Source: Deinococcus puniceus
Lineage (GTDB): Bacteria > Deinococcota > Deinococci > Deinococcales > Deinococcaceae
Reading direction: 5' to 3'
NCBI RefSeq assembly: GCF_001644565.1
Contig: NZ_CP011387.1
Span: 175,001-239,000 of the forward strand
DNA: 64,000 bases
Positions within the stretch are counted from its first letter, which is position 1. Each line of letters starts with the position of its first letter. Both the position numbers and the translations under genes were made by a program. Under the pieces are notes generated by a model, which did not search any database, had not been told where the DNA came from, and saw only the letters and a program-made list of their open reading frames with translations. Positions 50,280 through 58,886 of this stretch are shown piece after piece.

Positions 50280-51392
50280 TCATTGCTTGTACGCCCGCCC
50301 CTTCCAAGTCACCCGCCGCCGCATAGCGCGAAGATACACGGGCAGGGCCAGCAGCGGGGTGAGCGGCCCCAGCAGCCCTTCGGCCAAGTCAGCGGGCTTG
50401 CGGCGGCCTGTGATCAGGTTGGTCAGTGGACGTTCCAGCAGTCCAGCAAACCGGAGCAGGCGTAGGGCAGCCCCTCCAGACGAACTTGATGGCAAGAGCC
50501 AAGGCAGCGTGTACACCGCCAAATGTCCGGCGAGGGCCACCGTCATCAGGGCGCGGGAATTGAGGTGCAGGGGCAGCGAATTCTTGCCGAAGCCGCGCAC
50601 CGATTCCGGGTATGAGGAATACATCCGCACGCCGATGCAGTCGCCGCCCAGCGCCATCGCCAAGCGTCCGCCCTGCGCTTTCAGGCGGGAGGCCAGCAGG
50701 GTGTCTTCCAGCACCTCGTTCCTGACCAAGCGGTAGCCGCCCGCACGCTCGAAGGTGTCCCGGCGAAAGGCCATCAGTTGCCCGTTGGCTGCACTCGCCG
50801 CCGGAAAAGGCAACTTGAGCACCGGGTAAGGCAGATACGACAGCACCACGAGGTCGACCAACGGCGTCAGCAGGCGCTCGCCGGGGGTCTGGTTGTCCTG
50901 CCTGGGCAGGGCGCTCAGCAGGTCTGCCCCACTCGCTTCCAACTGATGCACCACCGCGCCGAGCGCCCCCGGCCCCCACGTCACGTCGGCATCGGTGAAA
51001 ATCAGGATGTCGCCCGTAGCAGCGCGCGCCAGTTGGTCGCAGGCCCAAGGCTTGCCGAACCAGCCTTCGGGCAAGTCTTCTCCCCGAATGACCCGCGCCC
51101 CCAGTCGGCAGGCCAGCTCGCCCGTGCCGTCGGTGCTGTGATCGTCCAGAATCAAGACTTCGTGTGCGCCCTGCGCCAGCACACCGGGCAGCGTGCGCGG
51201 CAGGTTGTGGGCCTCGTTGCGGGCCGGAATCAGAATAGACACGCGGGGGCCGCCCGCAGGCAGGGGCCGGGGCCGCAACCGGGGAAACGTGACGGCATTG
51301 ACCGCCATCACCACCAGTTTGCTGACGATGAATCCCATTGCCACGGAGCGATAAACCCGCCCCCAGTCGCGCTTTGAAGGAGCACCCTTCAT
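50280..51392 (-). CDS. Family 2 glycosyltransferase, carotenoid-cluster (CruC-like)
   Basis: 370-residue membrane-associated glycosyltransferase. N-terminal helix ([17 protein letters not shown]), then [30 protein letters not shown] (DxD-type region), [15 protein letters not shown], and [27 protein letters not shown], ending in hydrophobic helices. The order fits glycosyltransferases of the HpnB/CruC group that attach sugars to lipid acceptors, including carotenoids. Four-nt overlap (ATGA) with the acyltransferase gene shows coupling. Sugar and acceptor unproven. Confidence 0.83.
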   Translation of the reverse strand: MKGAPSKRDWGRVYRSVAMGFIVSKLVVMAVNAVTFPRLRPRPLPAGGPRVSILIPARNEAHNLPRTLPGVLAQGAHEVLILDDHSTDGTGELACRLGARVIRGEDLPEGWFGKPWACDQLARAATGDILIFTDADVTWGPGALGAVVHQLEASGADLLSALPRQDNQTPGERLLTPLVDLVVLSYLPYPVLKLPFPAASAANGQLMAFRRDTFERAGGYRLVRNEVLEDTLLASRLKAQGGRLAMALGGDCIGVRMYSSYPESVRGFGKNSLPLHLNSRALMTVALAGHLAVYTLPWLLPSSSSGGAALRLLRFAGLLERPLTNLITGRRKPADLAEGLLGPLTPLLALPVYLRAMRRRVTWKGRAYKQ

Positions 51393-52093
51393 CGGTCACC
51401 CGTGATCCGCGTCAGCATCCGCGCAGGCAGGGCCACCGGATCGTCGGGGGTTACGCGCCGCCCGCACACACGCAGGTATCCGGCCAGCGGTTGTTCGGGG
51501 TCGGAGTCGGCCAGTTCGGCGTCCAGCAGGGCCAGTTCCCGCGCGATGGCCTGGGGCAACAACGCCTCTGAAACAGGGGAGCCGAAGCGCAAGTAGGCTT
51601 CGGGCTGCTGACCGCCGCGCATCAGCACGCGCAGGGCCACCGGAACCAGCGGCACGCCAGCGGTACGGGCCACCCACGCCGCGCCTGCCCGGACTTCTTG
51701 CAGCGGGCCAGAGGGCCGAACCGCGCCTTCGGGGAAGACCACCATCCAGCTTCCGGCGTGGGCAAAACGGGCCGCCTCGCGCACCTGTGCGGCGGCCAAG
51801 GCTCCCACCCGACGCAGAAAAGGAAAGCGGCCCAATTGATGCGGTGTCATCAGCACACGGAAGTCTGCCCCAGCCCACGCCGCCACTTCAAGCACGACAT
51901 AGCCGTCCCACCACGAATGATGGTTGGGAGCCAGCACCGCGCCGCCTGCTAGGCCACCTGTGGGGCAGAAGGGGGGCAGGTTGCCGCGCACCCACACGCC
52001 CGCCAACTGGCCCTGCACGCTGCGCCGAATGCTGCGCCTGACCATCCACGTCGCCCAGGCATGGGCTTCTTTTTTGGGCAGACGCTCAGGCAC
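51389..52093 (-). CDS. PlsC-like 1-acylglycerol-3-phosphate acyltransferase family protein
   Basis: 234 residues. The catalytic HxxxxD motif is in [13 protein letters not shown] and the glycerol-phosphate motif in [23 protein letters not shown] (FPEG). Close to plsC in architecture, but here embedded between cruF (8-nt overlap) and the glycosyltransferase (4-nt overlap). In carotenoid clusters such acyltransferases (CruD-like) esterify the sugar of carotenoid glycosides; that role is inferred from location, and a glycerolipid function is equally allowed by sequence. Confidence 0.83.
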   Translation of the reverse strand: MPERLPKKEAHAWATWMVRRSIRRSVQGQLAGVWVRGNLPPFCPTGGLAGGAVLAPNHHSWWDGYVVLEVAAWAGADFRVLMTPHQLGRFPFLRRVGALAAAQVREAARFAHAGSWMVVFPEGAVRPSGPLQEVRAGAAWVARTAGVPLVPVALRVLMRGGQQPEAYLRFGSPVSEALLPQAIARELALLDAELADSDPEQPLAGYLRVCGRRVTPDDPVALPARMLTRITGDR

Positions 52094-53030
52094 GCTGGCC
52101 GCCCGCCGCCTGCCCGCGCTCCTGCCGCAGCAGCCGCGCCAAACCCAGCCCCAGCAACATCGCCACCAACGTCACGCCCGCCTCTACATATCTGCCCACC
52201 AGCACCAAGCCCCCCGGCAAAAAGAAGGCTTCGATGGGGTAGGCGAGGGCAAACGTAGGCTTGCGTTCCTGCCGCCGGAACATGTTCGGCGCAATCCGCA
52301 TAAATGTCCAAGCAATGGCCGTGCCTACCGCCCACCAGCCCACGAAATTCTGAATCGGCGCACCAGCCCACACGGGCGCGGGATCGTTCCAGAGCCAGTA
52401 GCGCTGGGCGGTCATCAGCGGCTCTAATCCTACGTCCCAGAGGGCCAGCAGCACGCCCGCCAGCCACGCCCGCCCCCCGGCCAGCAGCAGCCCCGCCAGC
52501 GTAAAGGCGAACCAGCCCAGCGGCACGATCAGCGGCACGGTCAGCACTGTGGGCGCGGGCGCGGTGGCATACGAATACACCCCGAACGGAAACCCGGTGC
52601 GGCTGCCCAACACCTCTATGCCGAGGCCTACCGCGAAGGCCATTGCCGCCATCGCCACCGCTTTGGCCGCGTTTTCCTTCTCCTGCACGTACAGGAAGGC
52701 AGAGACAAACAGCGCCCCGGTACTCAGCAGGCCCAGCAACGAAAAGCCTTCGGGCCACAGCGGAACGGGCACTTTCAGCAGCACGTAGAGGGCGAGGAAG
52801 GCCATCCACGGGCGAGTCTGGGCGGCCAGTTCAGCGGCGCGGGTTCGCAGTGTGGGTGCAAACGCTGGCCCCACCTGATCGCCCGCCAGTGCCAGCACGC
52901 CCGCCAGCGGCACGCCTACCGCAATGCCAGCCCAGCCGCCCACGAGTCCAGCCATGACCGCCAAGGCCCCGGCAAAAGCCACACCCAGCGCCGCGAAAGC
53001 CAGCAGCCCGCGCCGAAGCAGCGGCGTCAT
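52086..53030 (-). CDS. cruF: Carotenoid 1',2'-hydratase, CruF-like
   Basis: 314-residue integral membrane protein with about eight helices. Family features include [42 protein letters not shown] and [31 protein letters not shown], with the conserved Glu, Asp and Trp residues of the CruF/DUF422 group. CruF adds water to the acyclic end of the carotenoid in deinoxanthin synthesis. ATG at 53030 overlaps the crtO stop (ATGA). A longer upstream frame overlaps crtO and is spurious. Confidence 0.92.
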   Translation of the reverse strand: MTPLLRRGLLAFAALGVAFAGALAVMAGLVGGWAGIAVGVPLAGVLALAGDQVGPAFAPTLRTRAAELAAQTRPWMAFLALYVLLKVPVPLWPEGFSLLGLLSTGALFVSAFLYVQEKENAAKAVAMAAMAFAVGLGIEVLGSRTGFPFGVYSYATAPAPTVLTVPLIVPLGWFAFTLAGLLLAGGRAWLAGVLLALWDVGLEPLMTAQRYWLWNDPAPVWAGAPIQNFVGWWAVGTAIAWTFMRIAPNMFRRQERKPTFALAYPIEAFFLPGGLVLVGRYVEAGVTLVAMLLGLGLARLLRQERGQAAGGQRA

Positions 53031-54589
53031 TTGGAGGCCAACCTCGCTCCCAGATTCTGCCATTTGCGCTGCGTCAGATCCTTCACCACGATGCGGGCGG
53101 CATTGCGCCCCGACGCGCCCATGATGCCGCCGCCCGGATGGGTGCTGGCCCCGGTCAGATACAGCCCCTTCACGCCCGGCCAGCGGTACTGGCTGGCCTG
53201 CATCCACGGCCTGAACGAGAACATCTGGTCAAAGCTCATCTCCAAGTGCATCACGTTGCCCCGGTGCAGGCCCAAATTGGTCTCCAGCCACTGCGGGGTC
53301 TGTACCAACTCGCCCACGATGGTGTCGCGGGTGCCGGGCGCGTAATGCTCGAAGGCGTTCAAGATGTTCTCGCGGGCCTCGGCGGTGCGCGTTTCCCAAC
53401 TGCCACTAGACAGTTGATAGGGGTAATACTGCGCCCACAGCCACAGGGCTTCGCCGCCCGGAGGGGCCAAACTGTCGTCCACGGCGCTAAAACTCATGGC
53501 GATCAGCGGCGGGTCGGTGGTGGGCTCTCCGGCCAGATATTCGCCGTAGCCCTTCATCAGTTGCTGCTGATTTTTGATGAGCAGGCCCAGCCCCACGCGG
53601 CTGTCGGGTTCGGTGTGGTTGCGGTATTTCACCTTTTCGCTGAGGGCGAGGCGCAGCACCATGCCGAAGCCGTTGCCCACGCGCACTTGCCGGGCCGCTG
53701 CGGGAACGTGTTCGTCGGGCAGGGCGGCGGCGGTGGTCAGAACGTGCGTGCCCGACACCACCGCGTTGGCCGTGTACATATCGCCGTTTTCCAGCTCTAT
53801 TCCCTGCGCTTTGCCGCCCTTCACCACGATCCGTTTTACCGGGGCGTTCACGAAGACTTGGCCGCCCTCGGCTTCTATGGCCCGCCGCAGGGCTTTGGTC
53901 AGGCCGCCGCTGCCGCCTTTGGGCCGGGCCACGCCGCCCTCGTGGTACAGCGGGTGCCACAGCAAAAACGGCGCACTGAGGGGGTCGGTCGGCGGCGGGC
54001 CACTCTGCGCGGCCATCCACACCAGCGGCGCACGCACCCGCTCCTCCGTAAAGTATTCGGCGGCCACATCGCCGTAAGGCCGCAAGATGCGCGAGAGTTG
54101 CGCTTGCCAGTCGCGCCCTTTGCCGCTGCTGACCATCATCTTGCCCATGTCCAGCGGCCCCGGCGCAGAGTTGAACAAGTCGGCTACGGAGCGGGCAAAC
54201 GGCGTCCATTCGTCCAGAAAGTGTCTGTACGCCTCGCCCTGCCCCGGAAACAGGTTGTCCAGTTCCCGCGCTGTACGCTCCGGGTCACGGTGAATAAACC
54301 ACGGCGTTTCTCCGTCCGAGGCGTGAAACATCGGGTCGACTTCCAGATAGTGCAGGCCGTGCCGGGTCAGTTCCAGCTCGCGCACCACAGGCGTCATGCG
54401 GATCAGGATGTGGGCGCTGCCGCCGTAGTCGAACTGATAACCGGGCACCAGTTCCTCGGTACTCACGGCCCCGCCCACGATATGCCGCCGCTCGAACACG
54501 CCTACCCGCAGGCCCGCCTTGGCCGCATACGCCGCCGTCACCAGCGCGTTGTGTCCGGCTCCCATTACGATCACGTCAAAGTCAGGCAT
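53027..54589 (-). CDS. crtO: Carotenoid ketolase of the CrtO type
   Basis: 520-residue FAD-dependent oxidoreductase of the phytoene desaturase superfamily. N-terminus [53 protein letters not shown] is the CrtO-type dinucleotide site; the C-terminus [25 protein letters not shown] is the FAD-binding end. Length (~520) is as in CrtO, longer than CrtI/CrtD. It places the 4-keto group on the beta-ring of deinoxanthin. First gene of the crtO-cruF-acyltransferase-glycosyltransferase run. No -10 hexamer directly precedes the ATG; GAAAG may serve as ribosome-binding site. Confidence 0.92.
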   Translation of the reverse strand: MPDFDVIVMGAGHNALVTAAYAAKAGLRVGVFERRHIVGGAVSTEELVPGYQFDYGGSAHILIRMTPVVRELELTRHGLHYLEVDPMFHASDGETPWFIHRDPERTARELDNLFPGQGEAYRHFLDEWTPFARSVADLFNSAPGPLDMGKMMVSSGKGRDWQAQLSRILRPYGDVAAEYFTEERVRAPLVWMAAQSGPPPTDPLSAPFLLWHPLYHEGGVARPKGGSGGLTKALRRAIEAEGGQVFVNAPVKRIVVKGGKAQGIELENGDMYTANAVVSGTHVLTTAAALPDEHVPAAARQVRVGNGFGMVLRLALSEKVKYRNHTEPDSRVGLGLLIKNQQQLMKGYGEYLAGEPTTDPPLIAMSFSAVDDSLAPPGGEALWLWAQYYPYQLSSGSWETRTAEARENILNAFEHYAPGTRDTIVGELVQTPQWLETNLGLHRGNVMHLEMSFDQMFSFRPWMQASQYRWPGVKGLYLTGASTHPGGGIMGASGRNAARIVVKDLTQRKWQNLGARLASK

Positions 54590-54698
54590 CTTTCGCGTCA
54601 GTGTGGCACGGCGGGCGGGGCCGAACGGTCAGGAATCTCTCAGCCACCAGAGGCCCGCTCCTGTAGAGCTAGACAGAATCCCGTGACATTGGGCACCG

Positions 54699-54704
54699 TA
54701 TCCT
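54699..54704 (+). promoter_or_regulatory. Leaderless -10 hexamer of the 67-residue membrane protein
   Basis: TATCCT, then 6 nt (GATCCT) and ATG at 54711. Confidence 0.6.
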
Positions 54705-54710
54705 GATCCT

Positions 54711-54914
54711 ATGTTCGGACGCCGCGTGCCCCCCCACCTAGTGTTGCTGTTCAGTGTGTTGCTGGCGCTCGCTTGCGCGGTGGCGGCCTTCTTTGCCCTG
54801 CGTGCCGAAAGCTGGGTCACAGGCGCAATCGGCCTGATTCTGGCCGTGTGGTTCGCGGTAGACGCTGTGCGGGCGTATGGCTGGCAGAAGGCGAAAGAGG
54901 CGCAGAAGAAGTAG
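54711..54914 (+). CDS. Small membrane protein, 67 residues
   Basis: Not recognised. Two hydrophobic helices (LVLLFSVLLALACAVAAFFAL and WVTGAIGLILAVWFAVDAV) and a basic tail (YGWQKAKEAQKK) give a small inner-membrane hairpin with the tail inside. The leaderless -10 (TATCCT, 6 nt upstream) supports a real gene. Divergent from crtO, on the border of the AT-rich island. After its stop, 54915-55253 is a transition to AT-rich non-coding sequence. Confidence 0.72.
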   Translation: MFGRRVPPHLVLLFSVLLALACAVAAFFALRAESWVTGAIGLILAVWFAVDAVRAYGWQKAKEAQKK

Positions 54915-55080
54915 GCGCCGCCGCAACTCAGCCGTGACAGACTTGGGGTGTGACTTTTACGTTGCCTCTCCCCCAAGACAAATTTGACCGGCCTCGGAAC
55001 TGCAATCGGCCAGACAGGTCGAAAACTAGATGGTTACAGAATTGTAATTTCAGGCAGGGTAGCACAAAACGCCGCATAGG

Positions 55081-55113
55081 CATATATAACTAAAGACATA
55101 TAACTAAAGACAT
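55081..55113 (+). repeat. 14-bp tandem repeat upstream of the leader-peptide gene
   Basis: ATATAACTAAAGACAT occurs at 55084-55099 and again at 55098-55113, a period of 14 bp; further partial CATAT units flank it. Lies 140-170 bp before the peptide gene in strongly AT-rich DNA, where direct repeats often serve as activator sites. Confidence 0.75.
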
Positions 55114-55126
55114 ATCTCAAAAAAGC

Positions 55127-55139
55127 TATACGATGTATA
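55127..55139. promoter_or_regulatory. Perfect palindrome in the leader-peptide upstream region
   Basis: TATAC-GAT-GTATA, arms of 5 bp. A wider inverted pair, ATTGAGT at 55180-55186 and ACTCAAT at 55203-55209, follows; TTGAGT within it could be a -35. No -10 could be fixed. Confidence 0.4.
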
Positions 55140-55374
55140 TATTAAAGCAGTGAAGTGCAGCGGGCATTTCATTCACTAAATTGAGTGGCGTAAAGTTAGT
55201 TTACTCAATCATAGTGAAAGCCTCAAAGAATTAAAATAAAAGGTGGGTATCAAATGCTAAAAAAACTTAATATCGAAGAAGCAGAAATGATCGGTGGGGG
55301 CGGCTATCTCGAAATTATTCAAAAGATTGGGACATTTGTCGTTGAGTCTGCAACTGTACCTGCCAATAGGTTGG

Positions 55375-56563
55375 CTGACATCTTACGATTTAAGTTTTCA
55401 CGCAGTTTTGTGCGTGCTGGAAGGCGTCGAGGGCAGCTAACTCGAGTAAAAGTGCCTGGCGACGCACCTCTGGAACGAACGAGAACCGTAGGGTTCTCGC
55501 CAAGTCTCCCCAATCTGGCCAGACCTGTGGTGTCCTCACGGGGCTATCCAGATCTTGGAAATGACAGAGGAAAAAGGCCAACGTGGAGAGGCACCACCAG
55601 CGAAATACGCCCTGTTTGCTGTGTTGAGCAAAGCGTTCGAGTCCAAAGCGCCCCTTGATGGTTTTGAAGAAGGCTTCGATCCGCCAGCGCCCTTTCCCGA
55701 CCCGTGCCAGATACACGCCGCCGAGATTGAGGTTGGACATCACAAAGCGTTGTTCCGGCTCTTGGTTGCGGTGCAGCCAGACCCAGGAGACACACATGAT
55801 TTGGTCAAGCCCTGTGGGCTTGACCAAATCGCCTCTGACCATGAGATCGCGCACCTGACGGCCATCCTCGAGCTTGCGTGTACACCGGACACCCACCACG
55901 ATGTCGAGGCCGTGAGCGAGCACACCTTGAATGAATTCGATGCTCTCAAACCCCCCATCTGCATGCAGACGGGGACGCCGCTTGCCTGACAGCAGCGCAG
56001 GGGGAACGGTACGGAGCAACTTCAGGGCCAGTTGTGCAGGTGAGGGCGTTCCTTTGCCCCGCCACACCTGAACGGCCCAAGGCAACCGGAGTTGACCACA
56101 ACACAGATACAGCACCACCAGATGGACGCCATGAACACTGTTGAAGGTGTGCATCCAGTCGTCAAGGTCAGCGAACTTGCCACTTTTCTCCAAGCTGGTC
56201 AAATCGACCAGCAGGTCGAGGCGAGGTCGCTGATGAGGCCGAAGTCGCCATTCATGCTGTAACAGTTGCAGGGCATGCTGGCGCATGACCCGGCAGAACT
56301 GCCGGGTGTTCCACGCGGCGTGATTCAGAAACCGGCTGATCGCTGCCGGTGATTTCACGGTGGCCCGTTCTGGCAAAGGCCGGCCAGAACCATCCAGCAA
56401 TAGATCGAGGAACACCTCAAACGAGGCTCGATGTTGCGACCTTGAAAAGCACGTGAGGATGTCAGAATACAGGCGTCTGGAGCGCGGTTCTTTTGGGTTC
56501 ACACCCCACTATGGGGCCAAAAGTGCGTTCCAGACATCGTTTTGAAAACTCGTAAGATGTCAG
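55375..56563. mobile_element. Insertion sequence, IS4-like, 1,189 bp
   Basis: Ends are perfect 14-bp inverted repeats: CTGACATCTTACGA at 55375-55388 and TCGTAAGATGTCAG at 56550-56563. Flanking direct repeats TTGG at 55371-55374 and 56564-56567 are the target duplication. One transposase gene fills the element on the minus strand, its stop codon abutting the left inverted repeat. Intact ends and frame suggest recent insertion. Family (IS4, IS701 or ISH3-like) is uncertain; a 4-bp duplication is more typical of IS701/ISH3 than of classical IS4. Confidence 0.92.
55390..56502 (-). CDS. DDE transposase of the insertion sequence
   Basis: 370 residues, apparently intact. The catalytic Asp positions are likely LLVDLTSLEKSG and RLHADGGFESIEF, and the Glu is in GRWRIEAFFKTIKGRFGLERF, matching the IS4-type Y-(2)-R-(3)-E-(6)-K signature with Trp in place of Tyr. 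It starts with GTG at 56502 (MNPKEPRS); the last codon is two bases from the left inverted repeat. The GC content is like the chromosome and unlike the AT-rich island it entered. Confidence 0.92.
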   Translation of the reverse strand: MNPKEPRSRRLYSDILTCFSRSQHRASFEVFLDLLLDGSGRPLPERATVKSPAAISRFLNHAAWNTRQFCRVMRQHALQLLQHEWRLRPHQRPRLDLLVDLTSLEKSGKFADLDDWMHTFNSVHGVHLVVLYLCCGQLRLPWAVQVWRGKGTPSPAQLALKLLRTVPPALLSGKRRPRLHADGGFESIEFIQGVLAHGLDIVVGVRCTRKLEDGRQVRDLMVRGDLVKPTGLDQIMCVSWVWLHRNQEPEQRFVMSNLNLGGVYLARVGKGRWRIEAFFKTIKGRFGLERFAQHSKQGVFRWWCLSTLAFFLCHFQDLDSPVRTPQVWPDWGDLARTLRFSFVPEVRRQALLLELAALDAFQHAQNCVKT

Positions 56564-56743
56564 TTGGGTGCAATTCTGATGCGAGCGACGTTCCAAGGTG
56601 ACAGTCCTCAAAACCACAGCCCGAAACCCACGGGGCAAACATCAACCGCAGTGTCCAATCCAGTGGCATCCAACGGGCCTAGTGGGTTCATTACAAATGT
56701 TGCCACAGCTGAGTACCACTATTAAAGTATAAGCAATTTATGG

Positions 56744-56783
56744 AGCTTACTCTGATTAAAATCTCAGGGTAAGCTGTTCTTGT
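56744..56783 (+). terminator. Hairpin after the leader-peptide gene
   Basis: AGCTTACTCTGA at 56744-56755 pairs with TCAGGGTAAGCT at 56764-56775 (11 of 12), followed by a moderately T-rich GTTCTTGT. Located 18 nt past the peptide stop codon. Confidence 0.6.
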
Positions 56784-56850
56784 AATCTATCTTAAGCGAT
56801 GCATCATAAATGATTATAATGTAAAACCGTAAAATTTGGGGAGATAGCTG

Positions 56851-57012
56851 ATGTTAAAAAAGATTGCTATAGGCACTGGATTGTTTCTATTAGGTTTGGC
56901 GATATTTGCAATAATTGGCAATGTTTTTGACCACTACGCTGGCTTAATCGCATCCAGCATTATTGTGGCGGGTTTAACCCTTTGGCGAGCGTTTAGCAAA
57001 AGTAAGGGATAG
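56851..57012 (+). CDS. 53-residue two-helix membrane peptide (possible immunity protein)
   Basis: MLKKIAIGTGLFLLGLAIF opens a first helix; the second is AGLIASSIIVAGLTLW, and the end is the basic RAFSKSKG. A GGGGAG ribosome-binding site is 8 nt before the ATG. Base composition is AT-rich like the peptide gene and unlike the surrounding chromosome. Small two-helix proteins next to leader-peptide genes are often immunity proteins or toxin-like peptides; no sequence identity is claimed. The hairpin at 56744 separates it from the peptide gene, so it may have its own promoter. The 57013-57160 stretch after it holds no gene. Confidence 0.65.
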   Translation: MLKKIAIGTGLFLLGLAIFAIIGNVFDHYAGLIASSIIVAGLTLWRAFSKSKG

Positions 57013-57146
57013 TAACGTGTGTAGATAGCTTGCCTGCAAAATAACCGCCTTTCTTTGCAAGGGCATTTGCGCTGTTATTAAAGTGGCCAAAATCTGGAGT
57101 TAGGCCGGAGCGTAACTCTCCCGCATTTGTCCCGCCCCTGCTCCTT

Positions 57147-57152
57147 TAGCCT
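57147..57152 (+). promoter_or_regulatory. Leaderless -10 hexamer of cobA-hemD
   Basis: TAGCCT, 8 nt before the ATG at 57161. Confidence 0.45.
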
Positions 57153-57160
57153 GTAGCGAT

Positions 57161-58684
57161 ATGACTGCTTCCGCTCCCGTTGCCTCTGCCCGCGCCTTCG
57201 TGTCCCTGATCGGGGCCGGGCCGGGCGATCCGGGGCTGCTGACCATTCGGGGCATGACGGCGCTTCAGGAAGCCGACGTGGTGCTGTTCGACTACCTCGC
57301 CAACCCGGAATTGCTGAACTACGCGCCGCACGCCCACACCATCTACGTGGGCAAAAAGGGCTTTTCGGAGTACATCAGTCAGGAGCAGATCAATGCGCTG
57401 ATTGTGGAGCAGGCACTCGCCAACGGCGGGCAACGGGTGGCGCGGCTGAAGGGCGGAGACGTGTTCGTGTTCGGGCGCGGCGGCGAGGAAGCCGAAGCTT
57501 GTGCGCGGGCGGGCGTGCCCTTCGAGATCGTGCCGGGCATCAGCAGCTCTATCGCGGCCCCGGCCTACGCGGGCATTCCGGTCACTCACCGCGAGGTGGC
57601 CCGCAGTTTTGCCGTGCTGACGGGTAATACGCAGGAAGGTGGGGCGCACTACGCGACCTTATCGGGTGCAGATACGCTGGTGCTGCTGATGGGCGTGCGG
57701 AATCTGGATCAGATTGCTGGCGACCTGATCGCCGCAGGCAGACCCCCCGAAACGCCCGCCGCCACCGTGCAGTGGGGCACCACGTCCCGGCAGCGGGTGG
57801 CGGTGGGCACGCTGGCGACCATTGCCGCCGAAGTGAAGGCTGCCGGACTGGAAGCGCCCGCCGTGACGGTAGTGGGCGAAGTGGTGCGCCTGCGCGACAG
57901 TCTGAACTGGTTCACGCCGCCCGTCGAAACTGAACATTCAGAGCGTCCACTGGCCGGGCGGCAAGTGGTGGTCACGCGCACGCGGGAAGGGGCCAGCGCC
58001 CTCAGCGGCGTATTGCGGGCACGCGGGGCCAGCGTGCTGGAAGTGCCCCTGATCCGCTTTGCCGACACCGCCGATGCTGCGGGCCTGCATGCCCAATTGC
58101 GCGATCTGTCGGGCGTGTCGTGGCTGCTGCTCACCAGCAATCAGGCGGTGTCGGCCCTGTTCGAGCACCTAGAGCAGTTGGGGCTGGACGGGCGGCACTT
58201 GGCAGGCGTGCGCGTGGCGGCAGTCGGCCCCAGCACGGCGCGGGCGTTGGCGGTGCGGGGCATTCGGGCCGATTTCGTGCCGAGTACGCCGGGAGCGCGG
58301 CACTTGGGCGCAGAGCTTCTCACCAAAGCGGGAGACACCGCCCTGCACCTGACCTCGCAACTGGCCGAAGCCGACTTGCAGCATGCCCTAGAAGCACGTG
58401 GTCTGACCTATACGCGGGCCGAGCTGTACCGTACCGAACCCGCCCCGCTGACGCCCAGAGCGCAGCAAGCCCTGCTGCGGGCCGATGTGGTCACGTTGGC
58501 GTCGGGCAGTGCGGCGCGGTTTTTGGCAGAGGTGGCAGGTACGGGCTTTAGGGTGGCAGCGATGGGGCCGCAAACCGCCGACGCTGCCCGCGCTGCCGGA
58601 TTCATGCACGTCACGGTGGCGCACGCGGCCACACTGGAAGCCTTGGCTGACGCCGCAGCGCGGGCCATCCTGACTGAACTCTGA
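57161..58684 (+). CDS. cobA-hemD: Uroporphyrinogen-III methyltransferase / uroporphyrinogen-III synthase fusion
   Basis: 507 residues, two enzymes in one chain. Residues ~10-250 are Cob[75 protein letters not shown], making precorrin-2 from uroporphyrinogen III with SAM. Residues ~260-507 are Hem[54 protein letters not shown], and [14 protein letters not shown]. The fusion makes its own substrate at the branch between heme, siroheme and B12. It supplies the same pathway as the cobTUCS genes 35 kb away. Confidence 0.94.
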   Translation: MTASAPVASARAFVSLIGAGPGDPGLLTIRGMTALQEADVVLFDYLANPELLNYAPHAHTIYVGKKGFSEYISQEQINALIVEQALANGGQRVARLKGGDVFVFGRGGEEAEACARAGVPFEIVPGISSSIAAPAYAGIPVTHREVARSFAVLTGNTQEGGAHYATLSGADTLVLLMGVRNLDQIAGDLIAAGRPPETPAATVQWGTTSRQRVAVGTLATIAAEVKAAGLEAPAVTVVGEVVRLRDSLNWFTPPVETEHSERPLAGRQVVVTRTREGASALSGVLRARGASVLEVPLIRFADTADAAGLHAQLRDLSGVSWLLLTSNQAVSALFEHLEQLGLDGRHLAGVRVAAVGPSTARALAVRGIRADFVPSTPGARHLGAELLTKAGDTALHLTSQLAEADLQHALEARGLTYTRAELYRTEPAPLTPRAQQALLRADVVTLASGSAARFLAEVAGTGFRVAAMGPQTADAARAAGFMHVTVAHAATLEALADAAARAILTEL

Positions 58685-58886
58685 GCGCCTCCTCATGGGT
58701 CGGCCATCATCCCCGGACAAAAACTTGTCAATTGGGGGGTAATCCGTGCTGTACACCAAATTTTTCGCATGGCATCTGTAACATTTCTGCCAAGCTCGTG
58801 CCTATGCAGCGGCCTGTTTTGCCTGGTTTCAGTTGTAGGCATTTGGGGTCACAAGCCTTCTGTCTGAACGTCAGGAGCAGCGTCCA

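Larger units (their letters stand above)
55254..56725 (+). pseudogene. Double-glycine-leader peptide precursor gene, interrupted by an insertion sequence
   Basis: The 5' part (55254-55374) encodes MLKKLNIEEAEMIGGGGYLE and 20 more residues. The leader has the hallmarks of bacteriocin or pheromone precursors cut by C39-peptidase exporters: Leu, Glu-Glu, Met-Ile and then Gly-Gly. The insertion sequence splits codon 41. The 3' part (56568-56725) stays in frame after excision and runs 52 codons, rich in Ser, Pro, Asn and Thr, to TAA at 56723-56725. The intact product would be 92 residues. Ribosome-binding site AGGTGGG is upstream. As it stands, the frame reads on into IS sequence, giving a chimeric 134-residue product. 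No transporter with C39 domain in the window. Confidence 0.8.

Noticed and set aside
55254..55658. 134-residue protein as one natural gene
   Set aside because: Only the first 40 codons belong to the peptide gene; the rest reads through the insertion sequence.
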